Shown: positions 52,743 through 60,917, counted from the stretch's first letter. The stretch is 64,000 nucleotides of DNA from Acidobacteriota bacterium (GCA_003385635.1 QQUY01000003.1:62001-126000), one strand, 5' to 3'. Numbers and translations are program-made. Notes: a model not told the origin generated them from the sequence alone.

Positions 52743-54509
52743 CTACTCGGCATTGTGCGTGTGTCCGCCGTAGTTCCTGATCGCGTACACGGCCGGGAAG
52801 CCTTGCGGGATTTCCTCCGGATGGATCTCGTGGCCGCAGATCGCAAAGTCCATTCCTGAGTTCCTGAACGCCAGTTCCTCAAGCGAGTCCTGAACGGCCG
52901 TGATCGCCAAAAGCGAAGCGATCGGGCTTTCATCCGTCTTTCGCGGAAGTTTCTGGTCCGTCATCGCCGAGTTATACGCGAACGCTGCCATTATTACCGC
53001 CGATCGCATAAGGTCCTGCTCGATCGTACGGTCCGCGACATCCTGGGTGGTGTGCCAGGTTCGCGGAAAGTATTCGATCGAATCCTGTATGAACTGAAAG
53101 CCCGGCAGTCCGATCGCATCGAACGCGAGGTGGTCGGTTCCGCCGGTGTTGTTGATCGTTGTAGTCGTCGCGCCATACTCCTTGAACGGCATCAGCCACT
53201 GGCGGAAGATCGGACGCGCGTTCGCGTTCTGTTGGAGATAAATACCCCGGATCTGGCCTGTGCCGTTGTCGAGGTTGTAATAAGCCGCGAACTTGTCGTA
53301 GGCAGGCTTCTTGTAGATCGATCCGTCTTCATTTCTAGATCCGAACGTCTTTTCCACGTAAGCCCGCGAACCGAGAAGCCCTTGCTCCTCGCCCGTCCAG
53401 AGCGCGGCTCTGATCGTCCTTCGCGGCTTCAGACCCGACGCCGCAAGGATCCTCATCGCTTCCATTACGACCGTCGTTCCTGCCCCATTGTCCGTCGCAC
53501 CCGTTCCTGCATGCCAGGAATCAAGGTGGGCACCGATCATCACGACTTCGTCCTTTAGATCGGTTCCCGGGATCTCAGCGAGCGTGTTGTACGCCTGAAG
53601 ATCGCTGTCGTCCCATTCGACATCTAGATCGATCTGCATCTTCAGCTGCATCCCCTGCCGAACACGGCGAAGCATGCGGTTGAACTGCTCGGCCTCAACA
53701 ACGAACTGAGGGATCGTGGCGGGTGCGTCTCCGGAATGGACTCTCACGCGTCCGCGTCCAAGAGTGCCGTCATTCGCACTAGGCGGCAGGTTCGCGCCCA
53801 TTACTCGTATCGTTCCGGCGTCGACTCCGAATCCGGGATCAAGCATTGCGGCAGCGCCTTCGTCAAAAATGAACTGCGCTAGCTTCACACGGAAACGGGC
53901 CGCCGCTATCTGCTCTTCGGACGGAGCCGATCGCTCTTGTGGGACCGGAGGCTCGGCGTACTCGAGCTCGAGCAGTTCTTTCTCGCTTCTGCGGGTCGCA
54001 GTTGGTTCAAACCCGGGCTGGATCCTCTGCTCCGACCCAAGAAGGATGATCGCGCCTTTCAGCTTGCCCTTGTATTTAGCCAGCTCTTCATCATTGTTTG
54101 CATCGATGAAGATCACATTTCCCGTGACCGGACCGTTCGTGCTAGGCGACCACGCCTTCGGATAGGCGCGGATCACTTCGTACTCAGGGGCGACGATCGC
54201 CGCGCTGAACTTCTTCAGGTGCCAGCTCTTGCCGAACTCGCCCCACGGATCGATCATCGCGTTCTTCAATCCCCATTTCTCGAACTGTTCCTTGGTCCAC
54301 TGATTGGCCCGCCTTTGCGAAGGCGAGTTGGTAAGCCTTGCTCCGATGACGTCCGAAAGATAAAGCATCGTCTTCATCGCCTGTGAGCGGTTCATTCCCT
54401 CGTCCTTGATCTTCTCGATCGCAGCATCGGTAGACATCCTCTGACCCAACGCTACGCTTGGAAGAATGAGTGCCAGCAGCATCGCTGCCGAAAAATACTT
54501 CTTGATCAT
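52743..54509 (-). CDS. Exported M28 family metallopeptidase (carboxypeptidase Q-like)
   Basis: 588 residues. Signal peptide 'KYFSAAMLLALILPSVALGQ'. An N-terminal part ('SDVIGARLTNSPSQRRANQW') and a PA-like insertion precede the catalytic domain, whose zinc ligands are visible: 'VVMIGAHLDSWHAGTGATDN' (His and bridging Asp), 'AALWTGEEQGLLGSRAYVEK' (Glu pair), 'AYYNLDNGTGQI' (Asp) and 'INNTGGTDHLAFDAIGLPGF' (His). This set is as in plasma glutamate carboxypeptidase-like M28 enzymes. It should act in the periplasm or outside the cell on peptides. It ends with a His-containing tail 'YGGHTHNAE'. All catalytic residues are intact. Confidence 0.93.
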   Translation of the reverse strand: MIKKYFSAAMLLALILPSVALGQRMSTDAAIEKIKDEGMNRSQAMKTMLYLSDVIGARLTNSPSQRRANQWTKEQFEKWGLKNAMIDPWGEFGKSWHLKKFSAAIVAPEYEVIRAYPKAWSPSTNGPVTGNVIFIDANNDEELAKYKGKLKGAIILLGSEQRIQPGFEPTATRRSEKELLELEYAEPPVPQERSAPSEEQIAAARFRVKLAQFIFDEGAAAMLDPGFGVDAGTIRVMGANLPPSANDGTLGRGRVRVHSGDAPATIPQFVVEAEQFNRMLRRVRQGMQLKMQIDLDVEWDDSDLQAYNTLAEIPGTDLKDEVVMIGAHLDSWHAGTGATDNGAGTTVVMEAMRILAASGLKPRRTIRAALWTGEEQGLLGSRAYVEKTFGSRNEDGSIYKKPAYDKFAAYYNLDNGTGQIRGIYLQQNANARPIFRQWLMPFKEYGATTTTINNTGGTDHLAFDAIGLPGFQFIQDSIEYFPRTWHTTQDVADRTIEQDLMRSAVIMAAFAYNSAMTDQKLPRKTDESPIASLLAITAVQDSLEELAFRNSGMDFAICGHEIHPEEIPQGFPAVYAIRNYGGHTHNAE

Positions 54510-54624
54510 ATTTCTACTTCACCTCTGATCCTGATTTGATTTACTGAGAGTATATAGAATTGGAGCGCGATGTTCAGCCTTCGGGAGAAACCGGGTTCTG
54601 TTAGAATCCGTCTCTAGACATCTG

Positions 54625-54755
54625 AAGTTCTTTGCGGTCCTTGGCGACTTAGCGCCTTTGCGGGAGATCTTTTCTCGCTGGAGTAGTAAAACGCATGAAA
54701 GAACTGCTCTCGCAAAGACGCGAAGCCGCGAAGGGCCGCAAAGAAGAGGTTTCAA
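54625..54755. repeat. CTTTGCG/CGCAAAG interspersed array with inverted halves
   Basis: The left part reads TTCTTTGCGGTCCTTGGCGA and CGCCTTTGCGG; the right part reads CTCGCAAAGACGCGAAGCC and GCGAAGGGCCGCAAAGAAG. The halves are inverted around 54680. The same word family fills 32860-32965. It lies between the divergent M28 and MBL lipoprotein genes. Confidence 0.65.
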
Positions 54756-54765
54756 AGAAATAACA

Positions 54766-55617
54766 ATGAAAGCAATAAATCTGATAGCGATCATTCTGTT
54801 TACCATCGCCGGAATATCCTGTGCTTCGAACTCCGAGACCTCCGCGCAAACGAATCTCGAGGAGCTTCAGTTTGCAAAAGGCGATGTCAATGTAACGTAC
54901 TTGGGGAACGAGGGTGTGCTTATCGCAGTGAAAGAGAAGAAGGTGCTAATCGACGGCTTACATCGTAAGTACCTCGAAGAATATGCGTATCCGCCTGATG
55001 ATCTGCGAGAAAAGATCGAGCAGGCGAAGGGCGAATTCTCGGGAATTGATCTTGTGCTTGTCTCACATATTCACGGCGATCATTTCCATCCGGAGTCAGT
55101 TGGCAAACTCCTTATGAACGAGAGACATGTCATGCTTGTGTCTTCACCGCAGGTTGTTGAGTCTATGGAGTCAGGTTTTGCTGACTTTGAAAAGATAAAA
55201 GGCAAGGTCAATGCAGTTGACTTTGAAATTGGAAAGGAAAGCGATCTTCCCATGGGTATCTTTGTTAGGTATTTGGGGCTGAGCCACGGGTCCGGCAGGC
55301 ACGCTTCTATCCAGAACTTGGGCCACGTAGTCCAGGTTGGATCAATCAACTTTCTGCACCTCGGTGATGCGGACACCTCCGAGGAGAATTTTGAACCGTT
55401 CGATCTCGAGAAGGCGAACATCGACGTCGCATTCATTCCGTTCTGGTATCTCCTCGACGCGAAGGGCCGCGAGATGGTCGACAGGCAATTCAACCCAAAA
55501 CGGATCATCGCAGTACACGTCGATGTGAACGAGGCCGAAAGAATAAAGAAGGACCTCCAAGCCGCCGATCCTCGAATACGGGTGTTCACCGAGATCCTCG
55601 AGACCGCGACCTTTTGA
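54766..55617 (+). CDS. MBL-fold lipoprotein (UlaG-like metal-dependent hydrolase)
   Basis: 283 residues from ATG 54766, chosen because it starts a lipoprotein signal peptide ('INLIAIILFTIAGISCAS', lipobox G-I-S-C). The domain has 'VNVTYLGNEGVLIAVKEKKV', then 'IDLVLVSHIHGDHFHPESVG' (HxHxDH metal motif), 'RYLGLSHGSG', 'SINFLHLGDADTSEENF' (Asp ligand) and 'PKRIIAVHVDVNEAER' (His). This is the UlaG-like branch of the metallo-beta-lactamase fold. The substrate is unknown. It ends 8 bp before queA. The upstream region carries a CGCAAAG repeat and no clear ribosome binding site. Confidence 0.82.
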   Translation: MKAINLIAIILFTIAGISCASNSETSAQTNLEELQFAKGDVNVTYLGNEGVLIAVKEKKVLIDGLHRKYLEEYAYPPDDLREKIEQAKGEFSGIDLVLVSHIHGDHFHPESVGKLLMNERHVMLVSSPQVVESMESGFADFEKIKGKVNAVDFEIGKESDLPMGIFVRYLGLSHGSGRHASIQNLGHVVQVGSINFLHLGDADTSEENFEPFDLEKANIDVAFIPFWYLLDAKGREMVDRQFNPKRIIAVHVDVNEAERIKKDLQAADPRIRVFTEILETATF

Positions 55618-55625
55618 TCCCGCCT

Positions 55626-56657
55626 ATGCTGCTCTCCGATTTTGAGTACGAACTGCCCGAAGAATTGATCGCCCAGGAGCCGCTGCCGAATCGAGAGGAT
55701 TCGAGGATGCTGGCGGTCGACCGGGCGCTTGGTTCGTTCAGCGACCTTCGGTTCCGGAGCTTTCCGGAGTTTATCCGCGAAGGCGACGTGGTCGTGCTGA
55801 ACAACACCAAGGTCTTTCCGGCAAGGCTGATCGGGAATACGGACACCGGGGCTACGGTCGAGCTTTTCCTGACCGAGCAGATCGGTGAAAGGATCTGGGA
55901 AGCGCTCGCCAGGCCGGCAAAACGGCTTAAACCGGGCAAGGTCGTCCGCTTCGGAGATGTTCTGACGGCAGAGGTTAAGGACGGCCCCAACCGCGGACGT
56001 GTACTCGCCGAATTTTCCTATGAGGGCGACTTTTTCGGGACTCTCGATCAGGTAGGAAAGACACCGCTTCCCCCATATATCAAACGCGATGAAGGAACGC
56101 CGTCCGAAGACAGGAGCCGGTACCAAACCGTCTATGCGCGCGAAACGGGTGCGATCGCCGCTCCGACCGCGGGTTTTCACTTCACACCGGAGATCCTGGA
56201 GAAGGTCCGGGATCGAGGAGCGGAAACCGTAGAGATCACACTCCACGTCGGGTACGGAACCTTTGAGCCTGTCCGTGAAGAGGACCTTTCAAAACACTCG
56301 GTGCAGCCCGAGAGGTTCGAGATAAGGGATTCCGAATCTGAGCGCTTGAACAAGGCGAGGCAGGACGGACAAAGAATCGTCGCTATCGGCACGACGACAA
56401 CGCGGGCGCTCGAGGCTTGTATTTCGAAATTTGGAAGTTTCGTCCCCGGAAAACAGATCGCCGATCTTACGATCGTTCCCGGCTACCGCTTTCGGGCGAT
56501 CGACGCGCTCTTGACGAACTTCCATCTGCCATGTTCTTCGTTGCTCGTGCTGGTTTCGACGTTCGGAGGGCACGAACTTATAATGAGGGCATACAACCAC
56601 GCCGTCGCTGAAAAGTACCGTTTCTATAGTTACGGGGATTGTATGTTCTTGTCTTGA
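55626..56657 (+). CDS. queA: S-adenosylmethionine:tRNA ribosyltransferase-isomerase
   Basis: 343 residues from ATG 55626, the conserved start ('MLLSDFEYELPEELIAQEPL'). Family motifs: 'NREDSRMLAVDR', 'GDVVVLNNTKVFPARLIG', 'LPPYIKRDEGTPSEDRSRYQ', 'YARETGAIAAPTAGFHFTPE', 'LHVGYGTFEPV' and 'TNFHLPCSSLLVLVSTFGG'. It transfers and isomerises the ribosyl part of SAM onto 7-aminomethyl-7-deazaguanine in tRNA, making epoxyqueuosine. No other queuosine gene is in the window. The stop codon begins a TGAGTTNNN 9-bp array. Confidence 0.96.
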   Translation: MLLSDFEYELPEELIAQEPLPNREDSRMLAVDRALGSFSDLRFRSFPEFIREGDVVVLNNTKVFPARLIGNTDTGATVELFLTEQIGERIWEALARPAKRLKPGKVVRFGDVLTAEVKDGPNRGRVLAEFSYEGDFFGTLDQVGKTPLPPYIKRDEGTPSEDRSRYQTVYARETGAIAAPTAGFHFTPEILEKVRDRGAETVEITLHVGYGTFEPVREEDLSKHSVQPERFEIRDSESERLNKARQDGQRIVAIGTTTTRALEACISKFGSFVPGKQIADLTIVPGYRFRAIDALLTNFHLPCSSLLVLVSTFGGHELIMRAYNHAVAEKYRFYSYGDCMFLS

Positions 56658-56795
56658 GTTGACTGAGTTTGGTGAGTTGGCTGAGTTGGTTAAGATACGG
56701 TTCGTTAGTCCGCTTCCGCGGACTCAAGAATGAGTACTCAACCAACTTAATAGACTCAAAAGACTCAACTGACTCAACAGACTCAACAGACTGCC
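56655..56795. repeat. 9-bp-periodic array and inverted partner between queA and rimI
   Basis: TGAGTTGAC, TGAGTTTGG, TGAGTTGGC and TGAGTTGGT start at the queA stop codon, with TGA recurring in frame. From ~56735 the complement follows (ACTCAACCAAC, then AGACTCAAA, AGACTCAAC, TGACTCAAC, AGACTCAAC, AGACTCAAC). The halves could form a long imperfect hairpin around GTCCGC-TTCC-GCGGAC (56708-56723). Confidence 0.75.
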
Positions 56796-57329
56796 TTGGC
56801 AATAGTAGAAAAAATAAGAAACCTGCTTGTTACGCCCGAAACGGAGCGGAGGGAAGATGTAGTGCCTGCACCCAAGTCCGAGTATTCGGTGCGGCCGATG
56901 ACCGAGGAACAGCTCCGGGAAGTCATGTTGCTCAACCTGCGCTGTTTCGAGCGCGGCGAGAATTACACCAAACACACATTCAAGTACCTTCTGACGGAGC
57001 CACAGGTCCTAAGCTACAGGGCCGTCGAAGAATCGGGCCGGATGGTCGGCTTTATCTTCGTGATCGCGACTGCAGAGAACATAGCCCATATAACGACCAT
57101 CGGCGTCGCACCCGAACACAGGAAAAGGGGCATTGCCCGGATGATGCTTGAGCACACCGAGAGAAGCCTCAAGAACAAGGGATTCGGCTCGATCGTCCTG
57201 GAAGTCCGTGTAAGCAACGAGAACGCCCGAAAACTGTATTCCGGCTCTGGTTACGTCGTAACTCAGCGTCTTATCGAGTACTACAACGATGGCGAAGACG
57301 CTTTCCTGATGTCCAAGGTACTTCGATAG
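56796..57329 (+). CDS. rimI: GNAT N-acetyltransferase, RimI type
   Basis: 177 residues from TTG 56796. A GTG at 56862 with GGAGGG 8 nt in front is a better translation start by its ribosome binding site and would give 155 residues; it keeps the whole domain. The GNAT domain includes 'MTEEQLREVMLLNLRCFERG', 'MVGFIFVIATAENIAHITTI', 'GVAPEHRKRGIARMMLEHTE' (acetyl-CoA P-loop R-x-x-G-x-A) and 'LEVRVSNENARKLYSGSGYV', which is the RimI hallmark. RimI acetylates the N-terminal Ala of ribosomal protein S18 or other N-termini. The start of the TTG version directly abuts a repeat array. Confidence 0.85.
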   Translation: MAIVEKIRNLLVTPETERREDVVPAPKSEYSVRPMTEEQLREVMLLNLRCFERGENYTKHTFKYLLTEPQVLSYRAVEESGRMVGFIFVIATAENIAHITTIGVAPEHRKRGIARMMLEHTERSLKNKGFGSIVLEVRVSNENARKLYSGSGYVVTQRLIEYYNDGEDAFLMSKVLR

Positions 57330-57336
57330 CCAATGT

Positions 57337-57951
57337 ATGTTTTCCCTCCCGAAGGTATACCCGATTACTGATACCTCGCTTTCCAGTATTAGCCATAGCG
57401 AGCAAATCTTTCGACTCGCCGATGGAGGAGCGAGGCTTGTTCAGATCCGCGAAAAGCTTGCGACCTCCGCAGAATTGTACAAAGCATCGTTCTCTGCGAT
57501 GCAGTTCGCGCGTTCGAGGGGATTGAAGATCATCATCAACGACCGTGCCGATATCGCTCTCGCAGTGGGCGCCGACGGAGTCCATCTCGGGCAGGACGAT
57601 CTTCCGCCCAGGGAAGCGAGGGCGTTGCTGGGTGGCGGAGCGATCATCGGTTGCTCGACACATTCAATGGAGCAGGCAAGAATTGCCTCCAGCGAGCCGG
57701 TTGACTACATCGCGATCGGTCCCGTGTTTCCGACCACGACCAAAAAAGATCCAGACCCAATTGTCGGCCTTGAGGGCGTGGCGGCGGCAAAGCGCCTTGT
57801 CGGGAGCATTCCGCTTGTCGCTATCGGGGGTATCGACACAACCAACTTCAAGGAAGTCCTCGACGCCGGTGCAGATTCGGTAGCCGTCGTCGGAGGCATT
57901 CTCCGTCATCCCGAGGGTATACAGGCTGCTATCCGAGAATTCCTGAATTGA
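57337..57951 (+). CDS. thiE: Thiamine-phosphate synthase
   Basis: 204 residues, family length. Motifs in order: 'YPITDTSLSS', 'LADGGARLVQIREKLATSAE' (QxRxK), 'LKIIINDRADIALAVGADGV' (INDR), 'HLGQDDLPPREARALLGGGA', 'IIGCSTHSMEQARIASSEPV', 'DYIAIGPVFPTTTKKDP' and 'PLVAIGGIDTTNFKEVLDAG'. It joins HMP-pyrophosphate and the thiazole phosphate to give thiamine phosphate. It starts 7 bp after the rimI-like gene and is probably co-transcribed with it. No other thi gene is present. Confidence 0.95.
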   Translation: MFSLPKVYPITDTSLSSISHSEQIFRLADGGARLVQIREKLATSAELYKASFSAMQFARSRGLKIIINDRADIALAVGADGVHLGQDDLPPREARALLGGGAIIGCSTHSMEQARIASSEPVDYIAIGPVFPTTTKKDPDPIVGLEGVAAAKRLVGSIPLVAIGGIDTTNFKEVLDAGADSVAVVGGILRHPEGIQAAIREFLN

Positions 57952-58119
57952 CCGAACCGGCCAACAGCGTTCAACATTTCTTAATTTTTACTTGCAATTC
58001 TTCCGTCCATCGGCAAGAATGGTAACTGTCCGTTTTGTCCCACGCCTCCGCACGGACAGACTCACGCCACACCGGATTGAACGCCACGTTCAGCAAATCA
58101 CAAGGAGCCAGTTCGAATA

Positions 58120-59325
58120 ATGAGCCTACTCGACGTCGCACCGATCATCGAGAACATGCTGCAAGCGTCGGAGAATGTAAGCGACCTTAACTTCTCCACG
58201 GGCCAGAAACCTCAGGTTGAGATCAACGGAAAACTGCATGCCGCCAATCCCCTCGGGATAGGCACGCTTTCTGCATTTCAAACTGAAATGATCGCCATGT
58301 CGCTTTTGCGGGACAACCCTGAGGCCGCCTCGCAGCTTGCCGAAAGGGGAACCTCAGATCTCAGCTGGAGCCTTCCTGCGAGATGCCGTTTTCGTGTCAA
58401 CATTTTTCAACAAAGAGGTTCTTACTCGATCGTAATGAGGGTCATTCCTCACGAGATCCCGAGCTTCGAATCGCTCAGGCTGCCGCCCCAGCTTGCTGAC
58501 ATCTGCGAACTGAGGAACGGCCTTGTACTGCTGACAGGTCCGACGGGATCCGGTAAGAGCTCGACGCTGGCGGCGATCATCGACCAGATCAACGCGACTA
58601 AGCATTACCACATTGTCACGATCGAAGACCCGATCGAGTTTCTACACGAACACAAGAAATCGACCATCAACCAGCGTGAGGTAGGTTCGGATACCAGGGA
58701 TTTTGCGTCCGCGCTTCGAGCGGCTCTCCGACAGGCACCGAAAGTCATTCTCGTCGGTGAGATGCGAGACCTGGAAACGGCAGAGATCGCACTTGAAGCT
58801 GCCGAGACCGGTCACCTGGTCCTGTCGACGCTCCATACCATCGATGCGTCAAAAACGATAGACCGTATCATCGGACTCTATCCGAAGAACGAAGAAAAGA
58901 TCATCCGCACAAGGCTTGCACAGACATTCCGCTACATCGTTTCGCAGCGCCTGATACCAAGAGGTGACGGAAGCGGGCGAATCGCGGCGGTTGAGATCAT
59001 GAAGTCGAATCCGAGGACCCGCGAGTACATCGAGAAGGGAGAGACCGACGGAAAGACACTTCTCGACGCGATCCGCGACGGCGCCATCGACGGAATGCAG
59101 GACTTCGATTCGGTGATCCTCGAGTTCATCAGGACAGAATTGATCACTTCCAAAGACGGCCTTTCGTACGCGACGAATCAGAACAACCTGCTGCTTCAAC
59201 TCAAGGGTCTTGCCTCAACAGAGGAATACAACAAGGAAGAGTCCGAAGCCTCCAGGCAGCCTACCCAAACGAACTTCAAGCCCGTCGAAGATCCCTCCAA
59301 ATCGGTTCTCGACATGATCGAATAA
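58120..59325 (+). CDS. pilT: PilT/PilU-type twitching-motility ATPase
   Basis: 401 residues with ribosome binding site CAAGGAG. The N-terminal PAS-like domain ('SENVSDLNFSTGQKPQVEIN') is followed by the RecA-like ATPase: 'LVLLTGPTGSGKSSTLAAII' (Walker A), 'YHIVTIEDPIEFLHEHKKST' (Asp box), 'ILVGEMRDLETAEIALEAAE' (Walker B), 'TGHLVLSTLHT' (His box) and 'TRLAQTFRYIVSQRLIPRGD'. The C-terminal 'AIRDGAIDGMQDFD' stands in place of the canonical AIRNLIRE-like motif, which leans to PilU or a PilT variant. It powers type IV pilus retraction. The next gene, a zinc-ribbon protein, is 28 bp on. Confidence 0.92.
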   Translation: MSLLDVAPIIENMLQASENVSDLNFSTGQKPQVEINGKLHAANPLGIGTLSAFQTEMIAMSLLRDNPEAASQLAERGTSDLSWSLPARCRFRVNIFQQRGSYSIVMRVIPHEIPSFESLRLPPQLADICELRNGLVLLTGPTGSGKSSTLAAIIDQINATKHYHIVTIEDPIEFLHEHKKSTINQREVGSDTRDFASALRAALRQAPKVILVGEMRDLETAEIALEAAETGHLVLSTLHTIDASKTIDRIIGLYPKNEEKIIRTRLAQTFRYIVSQRLIPRGDGSGRIAAVEIMKSNPRTREYIEKGETDGKTLLDAIRDGAIDGMQDFDSVILEFIRTELITSKDGLSYATNQNNLLLQLKGLASTEEYNKEESEASRQPTQTNFKPVEDPSKSVLDMIE

Positions 59326-59353
59326 CCCGCGAACCAAGGAACTCGAAAAGAAA

Positions 59354-60076
59354 ATGATCATACGCTGCGATAATTGTTCAGTTTCCCTCCAGGTAGACGA
59401 ATCGAAGATACCTGCTTCGACATTCACCGTCCGATGCCCCAGATGCCAGAACCTTGTGCGTGCTGAAGCCGGTGGGAACGGATCTTCCACCGTCGCGAAC
59501 CTGCAATCCTCAAGTGCGGCTCCTCCGGTTCAGGATGATGCGAACGCGTTCGCAGAGAAGCAGTCAGAAGCCCAGATAAACGGCGCGTTGCGTTCGTTGT
59601 TATCGGCGCTTCAGACCGGTTCGTCCGCGCTCGAAGAGAAAGAGAGCGAGGTTCAGCCGAGAAGGGTCCTCCTGTGTCTTGGGAAAAGCAAAGATGCGGC
59701 GTCGAAAGTTCTGGTTGACGCCGGCTTCAGGGTCTATGTAGCGTCGACGCCCGCCCAGGCAAACGAGCGGCTTCGCGACGGTAAGACGGAAGTACTGCTG
59801 TTCTCGCCTGACTTTGCAGAAGAATACGGTGGTGCGGCGATCATCCAGCAGAAGATCAACGCGATGTACTCGTCTGAGAGGCGACGGCTTTACCTTGTAT
59901 CGTTAGAAGAAGGCGGCCAGACGCTAAACGCCCACGAGGCATTTCTGAGAAATATCAACCTGATCGTCGATACGTCGGACATTGAACAACTCCCGATGAT
60001 CCTCGACAAGTCCCTATCGGACTTCAACGACCTTTACAGGTTCTATAACCGGGCTATCGGAGCGGAAGCTATCTAG
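59354..60076 (+). CDS. MJ0042-type zinc-ribbon protein with receiver-like domain
   Basis: 240 residues. The N-terminus 'MIIRCDNCSVSLQVDESKIP' and 'FTVRCPRCQNLVRAEA' forms a CxxC-x20-CxxC zinc ribbon of the MJ0042 type. After a low-complexity linker, residues ~100-235 form an alpha-beta domain ('RRVLLCLGKSKDAASKVLVD', 'AGFRVYVASTPAQANERLRD', 'GKTEVLLFSPDFAEEYGGAA') resembling a response-regulator fold without a clear phosphoacceptor Asp set. Such proteins occur near pilus and motility genes in Deltaproteobacteria and Acidobacteria. Location just behind pilT suggests a role in pilus or surface-motility control. Confidence 0.75.
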   Translation: MIIRCDNCSVSLQVDESKIPASTFTVRCPRCQNLVRAEAGGNGSSTVANLQSSSAAPPVQDDANAFAEKQSEAQINGALRSLLSALQTGSSALEEKESEVQPRRVLLCLGKSKDAASKVLVDAGFRVYVASTPAQANERLRDGKTEVLLFSPDFAEEYGGAAIIQQKINAMYSSERRRLYLVSLEEGGQTLNAHEAFLRNINLIVDTSDIEQLPMILDKSLSDFNDLYRFYNRAIGAEAI

Positions 60077-60160
60077 TAGATCGTGAATCGTGAATCGTGA
60101 ATGGTAGATCGTGAATCGTGAATCGTGAATGGTAGATCGTGAATCGTGAATCGAGTAATG
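60077..60160 (+). repeat. 'GATCGTGAATCGTGAATGGTA' tandem array
   Basis: Directly after the zinc-ribbon gene stop, the words ATCGTGAATCGTGAATGGTAG and ATCGTGAATCGTGAATCGTGA repeat several times. The same word is found at 36746-36954 next to other genes. Confidence 0.75.
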
Positions 60161-60199
60161 TGACAAGAGCATCCGCGTAGCGGTCATATGCATTTAGCC

Positions 60200-60345
60200 G
60201 TGGGTCGGCCCGAAGGGCGCAGCCCACGGTAAGAAACAATACGAACTTTCTAAGCCGCGTCAGCGGCTTTTTGTTTTGTGCCCTGCGGGTTCTTACTCTG
60301 GCGCGCCGACAAGTGTCAGTAGCCCGACCGTGAGGGAGTGCGAAG
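60200..60345. repeat. Small palindromes in the 60 kb gap
   Basis: GTGGGT..GCAGCCCAC (60199-60228), AAGCCGC-GTCA-GCGGCTT followed by TTTG (60251-60273; could serve as a terminator) and GCCCGACCGTGAGGG (60320-60334) recur in variant form at 36.8 kb and 43.2 kb. Confidence 0.5.
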
Positions 60346-60399
60346 ATGCGGGCCGCAAACAATGAACCCATCCGAAAACGGGTGGGCTGGGGCTGGCGC

Positions 60400-60455
60400 G
60401 TTTGTCGAGACTATTGAGTCTGTTGGGTCTATCGAGTCTGTCGAGTCGATTGAGT
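60400..60455 (+). repeat. 9-bp-periodic GAGTCTGTT array
   Basis: Units of nine: TGAGTCTGT, TGGGTCTAT, CGAGTCTGT, CGAGTCGAT, TGAGTCCGG. It is close in style to the complement strand arm at 56735-56795. Confidence 0.6.
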
Positions 60456-60463
60456 CCGGGTCG

Positions 60464-60664
60464 ATCTGGAATTTGGAATCTGGAATTTCTTCTTTGAAAT
60501 CTGAAATCTTACATCTGATATCCGGAGCTTCTTCTCTAGCTTTGGTTATGCCCGTCGCTGGCGCTCTGGGTTCACATTGCGATCGGTCGCGGTTCCGCCG
60601 GCTCTAAGTGCGTTTCGGCTCACGCCTCAGGCACGCTCCCTCACGGTCGCGTTTCCGCCATCCT
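60464..60664. repeat. 201-bp direct repeat, copy 1
   Basis: Begins ATCTGGAATTTGGAATCTGG, contains ATGCCCGTCGCTGGCGCTCT and CTCACGCCTCAGGCACGCTC, and ends TTCCGCCATCCT. It matches copy 2 at about 195 of 201 positions. It holds no plausible gene. The word GCCCGTCGCT.GCGCT..GGTTC also occurs alone at 34880-34903. Confidence 0.85.
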
Positions 60665-60700
60665 GTGCGATTTCGAATTAAACGAAGTCGGATTGCTAGA

Positions 60701-60901
60701 ATCTGGAATTTGGAATCTGGAATTTCTTCTTTGAAATCTGAAATCTTACATCTGATATCCGGAGCTTCTTCCCTAGCTTTGGTGATGCCCGTCGCTGGCG
60801 CTCCGGGTTCACATTGCGATCGGTCGCGGTTCCGCCTGCTCTAAGTGGGTTTCGGCTCACGCCTCAGGCACGCTCCCTCACCGTCGCGTTTCCGCCATCC
60901 T
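60701..60901. repeat. 201-bp direct repeat, copy 2
   Basis: Same length as copy 1 and separated from it by 36 bp (period 237 bp). I count six substitutions and no indels. The copy ends 17 bp before the stop of the ODP-type gene. Confidence 0.85.
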
Positions 60902-60917
60902 AACCGGTCCGACCCGA

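Noticed and set aside
55080-56246. Minus-strand open frame of 388 codons
   Set aside because: It runs across the MBL lipoprotein and queA genes, both firmly identified on the other strand.
60077-60160. Regular repeats considered as a CRISPR array
   Set aside because: Units are about 9-20 bp without unique spacers of 30 bp, and no cas gene is present.
60338-60844. Short open frames inside the 201-bp repeats
   Set aside because: Both copies carry the same frame because they are duplicates; there is no ribosome binding site or domain, and composition is that of the repeat.
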